A DNA stretch of 40,533 nt from Methylococcaceae bacterium UBA4132 (GCA_002380945.1 DFWO01000136.1:1-40533); one strand, 5' to 3'. Shown: positions 18,801 to 25,964, counted from the stretch's first letter. The notes: generated from the sequence alone by a model not told the origin. Made by a program: numbers and translations.

Positions 18801-19775
18801 GGCATCAGTGGCACGATTAGTTCCGCTAACAGTTTGGTGGGCTCTACGGCGGGCGACTATGTGGGCGGGTATGGTCGCATCACGGCATTGACCAATGGCA
18901 ATTATGTGGTGGCTGGCTATATCTGGGACAATGGTAGTTTAGTAGATGCAGGACAAGTACGCATCGGCACACCTAGTGATATTTTATTTAACTACGGTGT
19001 TGGACAAACTATGACGTTTAATCCCTCAAACCTAGCTGACACACTGGCTTCAGGTACTAATGTCACGCTACAAGCCAATAACGACATCACACTAAACGCA
19101 GGTGCTGATATTATTGTCAGTGGTAACAATGGTGGTGCATTGACCTTACAAGCAGGACGCAATATTAACTTGAACTCCATTATTCGCACCGCGAATGGTG
19201 ATTTCACTGCGATTGCAGGTGATCCCAACGCGCTTGCCGCTGATCGTGAAGCAGGAACACCAACAATTACTTTAGGTTCAGGAGCGACTATTAACGCTGG
19301 TACGGGTAAAGTCATACTCGCCGCTATCGGTGGCAATTTTGTTAATAACTCAGGTTCGACTAGACCTATTACTGCCATTCAGTGGTTAATCTATACCACC
19401 GATCCTAGATTAGACATCCTCAATGGCATGACCGCCGATTATGATGCTTACGGACAACCTTACACAGGTATGACACCCAGCTATGCTAGCCGGGGTAACT
19501 GGTTTTTATATAGTAATCCATATAGAGCGACGATTAATCCGACTATTACGAGGATTAATCGGACTATTGCAGTAAATTTGTTGGACATAAATTTCTGGCT
19601 TTCACAACTGACCCCTTTGCAAATTTCCACGACTTTTCTGTACAACTATCAGGAAAAATTGCATGACAATGAAGAAGTGGATGTTGATTTTGGGCAGTAT
19701 AAACGCGATGCGAATCTGCTAAAAACCTTCGGATATGAACAACGCCGAGCGCATGGCGGTATAAAATTGCCCTAA
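15894..19775 (+). CDS. TpsA-type filamentous haemagglutinin-like exoprotein
   Basis: 1293-residue secreted protein, predicted substrate of two-partner (type Vb) secretion. The extended signal peptide region (MNHIYRTIWNEALGVWMAVSE...) is followed by the TPS domain at about 50-260 with the hallmark VYLVNPNGVVFG. Gly/Ala/Asn-rich beta-helix repeats run to about 500. A FG-GAP-like segment (SSPYDDFAARDAGAVYLFNTTTG) leads into seven full and one partial repeat of 53-66 residues (residues 596 to about 1028). Each repeat reads roughly ALTNGNYVVGS..W.N...GAATWGNGT.G.SG....NSLVGS, as in DUF5650-type repeats. A second beta-helix stretch and an unrecognised C-terminus (about 1170-1293, Tyr/Asn rich) follow. 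No toxin domain and no TpsB partner are present nearby. Likely an adhesin or surface-matrix protein. Confidence 0.88.
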   Translation: MNHIYRTIWNEALGVWMAVSELAKGRGKQASKRQKLFIAGLLLCSSSVWALPTGNELVAGQATVATPNAGQLQINQASQKAVINWQGFSINPNEAVNIQQPNAQAALLNRVVGQDASQIQGQLNANGQVYLVNPNGVVFGKTAQVDVGGLVASTHDISTADFMNGKNHFTQNGATGKVENHGTINAKDGGVVALIGEQVSNTGTINTPKGTTALAAGKTVDLDFQGDGLVEVKVTESALNAQITNRGAIQADGGRVVMTAKAANSLIDTVINQEGVVRAQGLVERNGEIILDGGYVAQTGTLDVSGKTGGKVDIQARAILDAGKTNADGAAGNGGNINMKASDAIIQTAAADTHANGTTTGGTIHLKGANSVYSSGKLSVTGDKGGTIDVVSNDRVVLAAADVNASGKSQGGLVRVGGDFHGANAKLPNAKTTLINGATKIKADGGKGKVVVWSNDTTDYYGSISANKAGEIEVSSKGTLTYSGSANAGMGGSLLLDPKNIVISSTGNAASYALIDPHAAAGNNFGAITTLLGTTVGKVFTENGNIAVSSPYDDFAARDAGAVYLFNTTTGALLATLTGSSANDNVSGYLYFNGGITALTNGNYVVASPNWNNGMGAATWGNGTTGISGTISSTNSLVGSTAGDYVGWYGVTALTNGNYVVGSSDWNNYRGAATWGNGTTGISGTVNSTNSLVDSTTYDMVGSITALTNGNYVVGSYSWNNYRGAATWGNGTTGMSGTVSSTNSLVGSIAGDAVGGSITALTNGNYVVGSYSWNNYRGAATWGNGTTGISGMISSINSLVGSTATASDWTGTIWTYGDGVGNGITALSNGNYVVGSSGWNNGMGAATWGNGTRGISGTISSANSLVGSIAGDAVGGFFSNITALTNGNYVVGSPNWNNRMGAATWGNGTTGMSGTVSSTNSLVGSMAGAGDWTNGVGSRIIALTNGNYVVGSSGWNNGMGAATWGNGTRGISGTISSANSLVGSTAGDYVGGYGRITALTNGNYVVAGYIWDNGSLVDAGQVRIGTPSDILFNYGVGQTMTFNPSNLADTLASGTNVTLQANNDITLNAGADIIVSGNNGGALTLQAGRNINLNSIIRTANGDFTAIAGDPNALAADREAGTPTITLGSGATINAGTGKVILAAIGGNFVNNSGSTRPITAIQWLIYTTDPRLDILNGMTADYDAYGQPYTGMTPSYASRGNWFLYSNPYRATINPTITRINRTIAVNLLDINFWLSQLTPLQISTTFLYNYQEKLHDNEEVDVDFGQYKRDANLLKTFGYEQRRAHGGIKLP
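17679..18980 (+). repeat. In-gene tandem repeats, 159-198 bp units
   Basis: Units start at 17679, 17844, 18003, 18165, 18363, 18534, 18711 and 18879 (the last is partial). Long stretches are identical at DNA level between units, for example GCATTGACCAATGGCAATTA, so they arose by recent duplication or are kept alike by conversion. Unit length varies through a short hypervariable spacer after the NSLVGS segment. Confidence 0.93.
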
Positions 19776-19804
19776 AGGGTGAGGATTGAATTGTTAATAA
19801 GTGG

Positions 19805-19829
19805 TAAGGGCGGATTGCATCCGCCCTTA
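19805..19829 (+). terminator. Hairpin terminator after the haemagglutinin-like gene
   Basis: TAAGGGCGGA (19805-19814), loop TTGCA, TCCGCCCTTA (19820-19829), then TTGTTTG. A perfect 10-bp stem 30 bases after the stop. The same shape of GGGCGGA palindrome may also be a dispersed repeat. Confidence 0.7.
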
Positions 19830-19928
19830 TTGTTTGTAGTGGTCTAGTAGATGTGTATAACACGCCTCTGCATTTATTTTCCATAAACTATTATAGCTTT
19901 TACAAAGGTCAATAATACAATAGCCGAT

Positions 19929-19955
19929 GCGGTACGCATGGCGAGACCGTGCCGC
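19929..19955. repeat. Small inverted repeat GCGGTACG/CGTGCCGC
   Basis: Arms 19929-19936 and 19948-19955 pair over 8 positions with one G-T pair, about 60 bases before the DUF5765-like gene. It shares the GGTACGCA core with the palindromes in amtB and after eno. Meaning unclear. Confidence 0.35.
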
Positions 19956-20014
19956 TGTGTCAACATGATAAATTGTGACACTATTTATAATAATGATATG
20001 AGGAGAAGTTGTTA

Positions 20015-20767
20015 ATGTGTTGGAGTGGAGAAGCGTCTGGGGTGTTGGCTGTTGTAGGCTTAAGTACCGCAGCTTATGTGGCTTTAAAGGGTGAATCGAA
20101 AGAACTGTGGATTCCGTTGACTTATTTTGCCTTAATGGAGTTATTACAGGCATTTACTTACGTTTATATTGATTTATGTGACAATCCCAATAATCAGGTA
20201 CTCACTTTATTTGGGTATCTACACGTCGCCTTTCAACCGTTTTTTGTCAATATGGTGGCGATGTATTTCATCCCCGAAAGCGTCAAATTAAAAATTCGTA
20301 CTTATGTTTATACCATCTGTGCGATTGGTACAGTGGCAATGATGGTGAAAATGTATCCGTTTGCGTGGGCGGGCGAATGCATCATCGGCACAGAAGGGTT
20401 TTGTGGTCCTCATGTTTGCTCTACCTCTGGCGCGTGGCATATTGCATGGCAAATGCCGTTAAATGGATTGATGTCGCATCCTATTGACTGGTTATTTGGT
20501 TTTGATTGGGGCTTACATGCGTTCAGTTATATTTTGGTGGCGTTTTATATGCCTGTCATTTATGGCTCATGGCGGTTTGTTGCGTTTCATTATTTAATTG
20601 GTCCTTGGATTTCCGATGTAACTACTGATGATCCGAATGAATACGCTGCTGTGTGGTGTTTGTTTTCTATCGCGTTGTGCGTTTCGGTGATTAAAACGCC
20701 GATTCGGAAATATCTGCACGTTAAAAAGTGGCCGTTTTATCACACGACGGTGAGTGATTCGTTGTAA
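20015..20767 (+). CDS. DUF5765-like multi-spanning membrane protein
   Basis: 250-residue inner-membrane protein with about seven helices, opening MCWSGEASGVLAVVGLSTAAY. Features include an ALMELLQAFTY helix, FGYLHVAFQPFFVN, a Cys-containing loop (GECIIGTEGFCGPHVCS, about residues 121-137) and DWGLHAFSYILVAFYMPV. I recall the DUF5765 family by the MCWSGEAS start and the helical pattern; its function is unknown. Start: ATG 20015 with AGGAG at 20001-20005; an in-frame TTG at 20009 is too close to the Shine-Dalgarno. Monocistronic as far as can be seen. Confidence 0.7.
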   Translation: MCWSGEASGVLAVVGLSTAAYVALKGESKELWIPLTYFALMELLQAFTYVYIDLCDNPNNQVLTLFGYLHVAFQPFFVNMVAMYFIPESVKLKIRTYVYTICAIGTVAMMVKMYPFAWAGECIIGTEGFCGPHVCSTSGAWHIAWQMPLNGLMSHPIDWLFGFDWGLHAFSYILVAFYMPVIYGSWRFVAFHYLIGPWISDVTTDDPNEYAAVWCLFSIALCVSVIKTPIRKYLHVKKWPFYHTTVSDSL

Positions 20768-20775
20768 GTTATATT

Positions 20776-20813
20776 GGTTGGGTTGCCAAAAGCGGCAGCC
20801 CACCCGCAGCCAC
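20776..20813. repeat. GGTTGGGTT...CACCCGCARCC dispersed palindrome, copy 1
   Basis: Imperfect inverted repeat GGTTGGGTTGCC (20776-20787) against GGCAGCCCACC (20794-20804), followed by CGCAGCCAC. The right half CACCCGCAGCC recurs as CACCCGCAACC at 33850-33859. It lies just after the DUF5765-like gene and may also end its transcript. Confidence 0.5.
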
Positions 20814-20906
20814 ATTTTGTAAACATTTAGACAAACTGATGACGCAATGTTTTGCGCCATTAAGGATAGCTAATATGGGTTATTGGTCAGAAAAACTGGA
20901 GCAAGC

Positions 20907-21206
20907 ATGTTACGTATCATGTGGATAGTATTAATACTCGTAATTTCAGCACTAAATGGTTGCGAGAAAAACCAAGACTTGAATACGCCGCGAGTATTCT
21001 TTAATAAAAATAAGGTTGGTATATCTCCAGACTATGCGGTAGTCAAGTGGAACGACCCAGAAGATCACGTTGTAACAGTCCACGGATTCATGGATGACAT
21101 GAAGAGCTGCATAATTATTGCAGACGCGCTTAATAAGGATGCGTGCAAGGAGATTGATGGCGTAAACTGCCTAAATCCTTTCTCGTGTCAGCCACTCAAT
21201 TATTGA
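20907..21206 (+). CDS. Small lipoprotein of unknown function
   Basis: 99-residue predicted lipoprotein: MLRIMWIVLILVISALNGC carries a lipobox (ALNGC, Cys19), after which the mature part has five more cysteines (SCIII, DACKEI, VNCLNPFSC) that could form disulfides. ATG 20907 is preceded by CTGGAGC at a proper distance; an upstream in-frame TTG at 20883 is less likely. Codon choice (more C/G third positions, AGG/CTC use) differs from the neighbouring genes, as in the PIN gene that follows 34 bases later. I do not recognise the family. Confidence 0.65.
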   Translation: MLRIMWIVLILVISALNGCEKNQDLNTPRVFFNKNKVGISPDYAVVKWNDPEDHVVTVHGFMDDMKSCIIIADALNKDACKEIDGVNCLNPFSCQPLNY

Positions 21207-21240
21207 CCGCATTACTATCTATTAATTATGGAGTCCACGA

Positions 21241-21732
21241 ATGACTGGAATTGCATGTCGAGCCAATTTCTTTGACGCTTCGGCTCTCGCAAGGTATTAC
21301 TGTGACGAGCCTTGTTCAGAAGTGCTTCGACCATACTTCAACAGCTGCGCGACAAAATACACAACACCATTCTGTTTCTACGAAGCGATGAACGTCTTGA
21401 AGGGGAAATGGAAATACAGGAATGAACTCAACCGTGAACAATATCTTTTGGCTGCATCCCATCTCACGGCATGGTACGGGGCATCCTCAGGTAATATTAA
21501 AGACCTAGACTTTACCGACCCCCTTGTTTTCAAAAGTGCCAGAGACTTGGTTAAAAGAACTGAACTTGATTTGTCCGACGCATTTCAAATACTGAGTGTC
21601 AAGTACGGCTATTTCTCATCGTTAGTACGAGAGTCTCAGACAATCCTCGTAACAGCCGACAAACCGCTTGCAAAGGCGGCACGAGAAGAAGGTTTACGAG
21701 TTTGGAGCATTATGGAGGAAGCAGCTCCTTGA
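21241..21732 (+). CDS. Orphan PIN-domain protein (VapC-like)
   Basis: 163-residue PIN-fold protein, probably a metal-dependent RNase. The acidic active-site set is present: Asp12 in FFDASALARYY, Glu48 in FCFYEAMNVL, Asp113 in LDLSDAFQI and Asp140 in ILVTADKPLAKAA. It is a little longer than a typical VapC (about 130-140). The expected short antitoxin gene immediately upstream is absent; the gene before it encodes a lipoprotein. It may therefore be an orphan toxin remnant or a stand-alone PIN nuclease. Codon use resembles the lipoprotein gene and not the flanking DUF5765 and mtdB genes, suggesting joint acquisition. Confidence 0.8.
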   Translation: MTGIACRANFFDASALARYYCDEPCSEVLRPYFNSCATKYTTPFCFYEAMNVLKGKWKYRNELNREQYLLAASHLTAWYGASSGNIKDLDFTDPLVFKSARDLVKRTELDLSDAFQILSVKYGYFSSLVRESQTILVTADKPLAKAAREEGLRVWSIMEEAAP

Positions 21733-21781
21733 TGGACACTATTCTTTTTCGATAACACGAATTCTAACATTCACGTTGATA

Positions 21782-21808
21782 GGTTGGTGTTCGTACCTCA
21801 CCTCAACC
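21782..21808. repeat. GGTTGGTG/CACCTCAACC hairpin
   Basis: Bulged inverted repeat GGTTGGTG (21782-21789) and CACCTCAACC (21799-21808), followed by CACAG, between the PIN gene and the first mtdB. It resembles a worn member of the GGTTGGGTT-type palindrome family, so the lipoprotein-PIN pair is bracketed by such elements. Confidence 0.4.
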
Positions 21809-21876
21809 CACAGTGAAGATGACATAAGCGCGTGGCTTCTTTATACTTACCAAACAAATTATTTACAGGAACGAAC

Positions 21877-22785
21877 ATGGAAAAACCATTCATTTTACAC
21901 ATGCTGACCACTGCTAAAAACTTAAGTCCTTTTGATGTCAATATGGCACTGGATGCAGGTTGGGTTTCAGCCTTACCTTATATTAATGTTGAGCCTAGTG
22001 AGGTACAGGGCTTAGTACAAGATGCCATTTTTTCACGCAGTGCTAAAAATTTAAAACGCACGGGTATTTTTATTGGTGGTCGTGATACTAAGCAAGCAAT
22101 GGATATGCTAAAAATTGCTAAACGCTCAATGGTTCCTCCGTTTGAAGTCTCTGTGTTTGCTGATCCTAGTGGCGCGTTTACCACGGCAGCGGGCATGGTT
22201 GCTGCCGTAGAACATGAGTTAATCACTAAATTTAATACCACGCTGGCAGGTAAAAATATTCTTGCTCTAGGGGGTACGGGGCCTGTCGGTCAAGCGGCGG
22301 CGGTGATTGCGGCGCAAGCAGGGGCTAATGTCAGAATTATTGGTCGCCAATTGGATAGAGCGCAAAACATTGCTGATTTGTGTAATAACGAATTTGGTGA
22401 AGGTAAAATTAATATTACTGCTGGCGCGGATGCTGATAAAGCAGACTACATTAAAACGGCTGATGTTGTGTTTGCGACAGGTGCTGCGGGTATTGAATTA
22501 TTAAGTGCCGAATTAATCGCCTCGGCTCCACAATTAAAAGTAGCGGCAGATGTGAATGCGGTACCGCCTGCTGGCATTGCGGGTGTCGATGCGTTTCATA
22601 ACGGTACGCCGATTGAAGGTTCTAATAGCGGAGCGGTGGGTATTGGCGCGTTGGCTATTGGTAATGTTAAATATCAAGCGCAAAGCATTTTGTTAAAACA
22701 AATGCTCAGCACTGACAAACCTGTTTATCTGCATTTTGAACACGCGTTTGCTGTCGCTAGAGAGTACATTAAAGCAAAATCTTGA
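21877..22785 (+). CDS. mtdB: Methylene-tetrahydromethanopterin dehydrogenase, paralogue 1
   Basis: 302-residue dehydrogenase oxidising methylene-H4MPT to methenyl-H4MPT with NAD(P)+, a step of H4MPT-linked formaldehyde oxidation in the cytoplasm. Family blocks: FILHML...SPFDVNMALDAG, QDAIFSR, KRTGIFIGGRD, VPPFEVSVFADPSGAFTTAA, the Rossmann loop LALGGTGPVGQAAA, ADVNAVPPAGIAGVDA and GALAIGNVKYQ. After the second Rossmann strand it reads IIGRQLDRAQ, with an Arg where NADP-binding enzymes place one, as in MtdA. ATG 21877 is chosen over 21832 since it gives the family N-terminus and has ACAGGAACG before it. A second mtdB copy follows 57 bases later, so the two are probably co-transcribed. Confidence 0.9.
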   Translation: MEKPFILHMLTTAKNLSPFDVNMALDAGWVSALPYINVEPSEVQGLVQDAIFSRSAKNLKRTGIFIGGRDTKQAMDMLKIAKRSMVPPFEVSVFADPSGAFTTAAGMVAAVEHELITKFNTTLAGKNILALGGTGPVGQAAAVIAAQAGANVRIIGRQLDRAQNIADLCNNEFGEGKINITAGADADKADYIKTADVVFATGAAGIELLSAELIASAPQLKVAADVNAVPPAGIAGVDAFHNGTPIEGSNSGAVGIGALAIGNVKYQAQSILLKQMLSTDKPVYLHFEHAFAVAREYIKAKS

Positions 22786-22842
22786 GTGCTGATGCACCAA
22801 CTAAAGCCACTTATCTTCCGCACTTAACACCGAGGAACTCTC

Positions 22843-23748
22843 ATGGAAAAACGCAGTATTCTTCACATGCTTGACCCGATGCCTAACAACAGTCCATTTG
22901 ATATTAACATGGCAATGGACGCAGGGTTTGATGTGCTAATGCCTTATAGCAATGTTAAGCTAGATAGTGTTTATCGTTTAACGCAGGATGCTATTTTTTC
23001 ACGAGGACCTGCGGGGGTTAAACGCACAGGGATTTTTATTGGCGGGCGTGATTTAGCGTTAGCAATGGATATGCTAACGACCTGTCAACAAGCTATGGTG
23101 CCACCGTTTGAAATATCGGTATTTGCTGATCCTAGTGGTGCTTTTACGACTGCCGCCGCGCTAGTGGCGTGTGTGGAAAAAGAACTAAAAACCAAACACG
23201 GGAAAGAATTAAAAGATTGTAATGCCTTGGTGTTTGGTGGCACTGGACCTGTCGGTATTGCGACAGGTGTTATCGCTTCTTTAGCAGGCGCAGATACTCG
23301 CTTAGTCGATCATTTATCGGTGGATGCCGCACAAGATGTGGCGGATGCTTATAATCGGCGTTTTAGTTGCACATTAAAAGCGGCTGTTGCGGCTAATGAT
23401 GCGGATAAATCGGCGTTAATAGCCAATACAGATATTATTTTTTGCGCCGCTAAAGCGGGCATTCAAGTATTAAGTGCGGTGGTTTTAAAAGATGCTATGC
23501 AATTAAAAGTGGCAGGCGATGTTAATGCGGTACCGCCTTTGGGTATCGAAGGTATTAAACGCAATGATTTGGGCGTACCTTTGCTTCATGCGGTTAACGC
23601 GAAAGGCGCGGTCGGTGTGGGTGCGTTAGCCGTGGGCAACGTGAAATATCAATTACAGAATGAAATGTTAAAGCTCATGCTGGAAACTGATAAACCGTTG
23701 TATCTGGATTTTCGCCAAGCGTTCGACAAAGCACGCGAGCTACTGTAA
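22843..23748 (+). CDS. mtdB: Methylene-tetrahydromethanopterin dehydrogenase, paralogue 2
   Basis: 301-residue MtdB-family enzyme, colinear with the gene before it and by eye about half identical. The substrate and structural blocks are kept (SPFDINMAMDAG, TQDAIFSRG, KRTGIFIGGRD, VPPFEISVFADPSGAFTTAA, FGGTGPVGIATG, GDVNAVPPLGIEG, GALAVGNVKYQ). After the second Rossmann strand it has RLVDHLSVDAAQ, an Asp in place of the Gly-Arg of paralogue 1, which in Rossmann enzymes usually favours NAD. CGAGGAACTCTC precedes ATG 22843. Which of the two is the main catabolic enzyme cannot be told from sequence. Confidence 0.9.
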   Translation: MEKRSILHMLDPMPNNSPFDINMAMDAGFDVLMPYSNVKLDSVYRLTQDAIFSRGPAGVKRTGIFIGGRDLALAMDMLTTCQQAMVPPFEISVFADPSGAFTTAAALVACVEKELKTKHGKELKDCNALVFGGTGPVGIATGVIASLAGADTRLVDHLSVDAAQDVADAYNRRFSCTLKAAVAANDADKSALIANTDIIFCAAKAGIQVLSAVVLKDAMQLKVAGDVNAVPPLGIEGIKRNDLGVPLLHAVNAKGAVGVGALAVGNVKYQLQNEMLKLMLETDKPLYLDFRQAFDKARELL

Positions 23749-23779
23749 ATAATTGATCACGAAAAACGCTATTTAACTG

Positions 23780-23808
23780 TTCGTGTTTTTCGTACCTTTC
23801 GTGGACAT
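23780..23808 (+). repeat. TTCGTG...TTTCGTGGACA dispersed repeat, copy 1
   Basis: TTCGTGTTTTTCGTACC followed by TTTCGTGGACA, in the leader of slyD. It shares the CGTG-(T)n-CGTG-TTTCGTGGACA pattern with 25925-25957 and 39694-39727; all three are outside genes and in the same orientation. Confidence 0.6.
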
Positions 23809-23896
23809 CGCTTTTAAATCCACCACTTATTTTTCAGACAACAGCCCAATTAATCTATATGATGACGGGCTTTTTAATTACCTAGAGGGTTCTATC

Positions 23897-24376
23897 ATGC
23901 AAGTAGCCGATAATATGGCGGTATCTATTCACTACACGTTAATCAATGATGAAGGCGAAGTGTTAGATAGTTCACAAGATGATGAAGCGTTAGTTTATTT
24001 ACATGGCGAAGGCAATATTATTTCTGGGCTAGAACAAGCTTTGAATGGTAAAGCTGTTGGTGACAAATTTAATGTGCGTCTTGATGCAAAAGACGCGTAT
24101 GGCGAATTCATAGAAGAGCGCGTACAAGTCATTCCTCGCGCTATGTTTGAAGGCATTGATGAATTAGAAGTGGGTATGCAGTTTCAAGCCGATGTTAGCG
24201 ATGGTCCTGGTATCGTGACGATTATTAAAATCGAAGGTGACGAGGTCACTATTGATGGTAATCATCCGTTAGCTGGCGTACCGCTAACATTTGATGTCGA
24301 AGTGGTGGCTATCAGAGCAGCAACTGAAGAAGAATTGGAACACGGTCATATTCACGGTGCAGGTTGCCACCACTAA
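23897..24376 (+). CDS. slyD: FKBP-type peptidyl-prolyl isomerase SlyD
   Basis: 159-residue SlyD-like prolyl isomerase and chaperone. The FKBP part (IHYTLINDEGEVLDSS, GEGNIISGLEQALNGKAVGD) surrounds the inserted IF chaperone flap (YGEFIEERVQVIPRAMF...). The NHPLAGVPLTFDVEVVAIR block closes the fold. The tail is short with a few metal-binding residues (HGHIHGAGCHH) in place of E. coli's long His/Cys-rich tail. ATG 23897 has CTAGAGGG upstream and gives the proper N-terminus; a far-upstream in-frame start at 23783 would translate a dispersed repeat. A strong terminator follows. Confidence 0.93.
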   Translation: MQVADNMAVSIHYTLINDEGEVLDSSQDDEALVYLHGEGNIISGLEQALNGKAVGDKFNVRLDAKDAYGEFIEERVQVIPRAMFEGIDELEVGMQFQADVSDGPGIVTIIKIEGDEVTIDGNHPLAGVPLTFDVEVVAIRAATEEELEHGHIHGAGCHH

Positions 24377-24393
24377 TAGAGTCTGTTTTAGAT

Positions 24394-24423
24394 ACGAAAA
24401 GCACAACTTGTTGTGCTTTTCGT
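24394..24423. terminator. Bidirectional terminator after slyD
   Basis: Perfect 13-bp inverted repeat ACGAAAAGCACAA (24394-24406), loop CTTG, TTGTGCTTTTCGT (24411-24423), 18 bases after the stop. Confidence 0.88.
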
Positions 24424-24497
24424 TTATTAATCATAAGCCCAACCATAAAAGGCTTATAATGCGTGAATTCTTAGTTTTCCCCTATCTATAAAGATTC

Positions 24498-25853
24498 ATG
24501 TCATTTACTTCAGATTCCGCCCCGCTGTTATTTACCAGTTTCGCACTCGCCGAACCACTACTCCAAGCCGTTAAAAAAATAGGCTTTGAACACCCAACTC
24601 CCGTACAACAACAAGCCATTCCTCCTGCTATGGTGCGTAAAGACTTATTAGTTAGCGCGAAGACAGGGAGCGGTAAAACATTGGCTTTTTTATTGCCTAC
24701 GCTACATCAATTGCTCAGTTTGCGGTCAACAAAATTCGGCACTCGCGCCTTGATATTAGCTCCAACCCGCGAGTTGGCGCGGCAAACTTATGAACAATGT
24801 CAGCAACTCATCGAGTTCACTGAGCTAAAAGTCGGCTTAATTACTGGCGGCGAAGATTTTAAACAACAACAAAGTCTAATCCGCAGAAATACCGACATCC
24901 TTATTGCCACGCCTGGTCGCTTACTGGAACTGATGGATCAGGAAGGTCATGATTTTACCCATCTGGAAGTGCTGATACTGGATGAAGCAGACCGTATGCT
25001 CGACATGGGTTTTAGTGATGATGTGTTGAGCATTGTTAATCACTGTAACGCCGAGCGGCAAACCCTGTTATTTTCTGCCACGCTCACACATTTTGGCGTG
25101 ATTAGAATAGCCGATAAAATTTTAACCAATCACAAAGTCATTGCCTTAAATACGTTACAAGATGGTCACGCTAATATTACTCAGCAAATCATTCTCGCGG
25201 ATGATAACGACCATAAACAAAAATTGTTAGCGTGGTTACTGCTCAATGACAGTTACGATAAAGCGTTAATTTTTACCAATAGTCGATTGCAAGCCGATGC
25301 CTTACAAGGACCATTGCGCGGTAAAAAACTGCGCGTGGGTGTGCTGCACGGTGAAATGGATCAAAAAGACCGTAATCGGACGATGGTGTTATTTCGTGAG
25401 GGCGTGATTAATATTATCGTAGCAACCGACCTTGCGGCGCGGGGTTTAGATGTGAGTGGTATTAATCTAGTGGTTAATTTTGATGTGCCGCGCAATGGTG
25501 TTGATTATATTCACCGTATTGGGCGGACAGGTCGTGCCGATGAATTAGGCACAACGATTGCATTAGTTAAGCACACGGAATGGAATTTGATGTCCAGTAT
25601 CGAACGCTTTCTAAAACAAAACTTTATTCGTCGCACGATTAAAGAATTAGCAGCTAAGTATAAAGGACCGAAAAAACTGAAAGCCTCTGGCAAAGCAGTG
25701 GGCAGTAAAAGCACGGTTGAGCCTAAAAAAGCGGCAGCAGTTAAAGTAAAAGTACGCCATCGTGACCAGAAAAATATTGGTAAACGGCGAGTGCCAACCG
25801 TTAAGCCGATTGTAGAACAGACAGAAGAGCAAGCCGCCGCTACAGATAGTTGA
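24498..25853 (+). CDS. DEAD-box ATP-dependent RNA helicase
   Basis: 451-residue RNA helicase of the RhlE/SrmB type. Motifs in order: Q motif (FEHPTPVQQQAIP), I AKTGSGKT (about residue 54), Ia APTRELARQ, II DEAD (about 159), III SAT, IV ALIFTNSR, V ATDLAARGLDV, VI HRIGRTGR (about 340). The C-terminal about 90 residues are Lys/Ala-rich and basic (KKLKASGKAVGSKST..., KVKVRHRDQKNIGKRR), as in RNA-binding tails. Probable role in ribosome assembly or RNA turnover; the subfamily cannot be fixed by eye. No neighbour appears to be in its operon. Confidence 0.93.
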   Translation: MSFTSDSAPLLFTSFALAEPLLQAVKKIGFEHPTPVQQQAIPPAMVRKDLLVSAKTGSGKTLAFLLPTLHQLLSLRSTKFGTRALILAPTRELARQTYEQCQQLIEFTELKVGLITGGEDFKQQQSLIRRNTDILIATPGRLLELMDQEGHDFTHLEVLILDEADRMLDMGFSDDVLSIVNHCNAERQTLLFSATLTHFGVIRIADKILTNHKVIALNTLQDGHANITQQIILADDNDHKQKLLAWLLLNDSYDKALIFTNSRLQADALQGPLRGKKLRVGVLHGEMDQKDRNRTMVLFREGVINIIVATDLAARGLDVSGINLVVNFDVPRNGVDYIHRIGRTGRADELGTTIALVKHTEWNLMSSIERFLKQNFIRRTIKELAAKYKGPKKLKASGKAVGSKSTVEPKKAAAVKVKVRHRDQKNIGKRRVPTVKPIVEQTEEQAAATDS

Positions 25854-25861
25854 TTACGCTT

Positions 25862-25886
25862 AGAGACGTTGCACTGCAACGTCTCT
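25862..25886. repeat. AGAGACGTTGCA palindromic repeat, copy 2
   Basis: Perfect 12-bp inverted repeat AGAGACGTTGCA (25862-25873), C, TGCAACGTCTCT (25875-25886), followed by ACAA. It lies nine bases after the helicase stop and may serve as its terminator. Same family as 6936-6964. Confidence 0.8.
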
Positions 25887-25924
25887 ACAACTTTAAATTT
25901 TTCATTGAGGGGAACGCGCGGATA

Positions 25925-25957
25925 TTTTTTCGTGCCTTTTGTGTCTTTTGTGGACAA
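25925..25957 (+). repeat. TTCGTG...GTGGACA dispersed repeat, copy 2
   Basis: TTTTTTCGTGCCTTTTGTG followed by TCTTTTGTGGACA, between the convergent helicase and ftsK genes. Second member of the family described at 23780. Confidence 0.6.
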
Positions 25958-25964
25958 TAATCCG

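Noticed and set aside
17679..18980. Possible CRISPR-like array because of regularly spaced repeats
   Set aside because: Repeats are 159-198 bp, in frame, and encode a protein repeat; spacers are not of uniform length and there are no cas genes.
18992..19378. 128-residue frame antisense to the haemagglutinin-like gene
   Set aside because: Shadow of a low-complexity coding region.
19827..20153. 108-residue minus-strand frame
   Set aside because: It overlaps the start of the DUF5765-like gene and the terminator of the haemagglutinin-like gene; low-complexity shadow frame.
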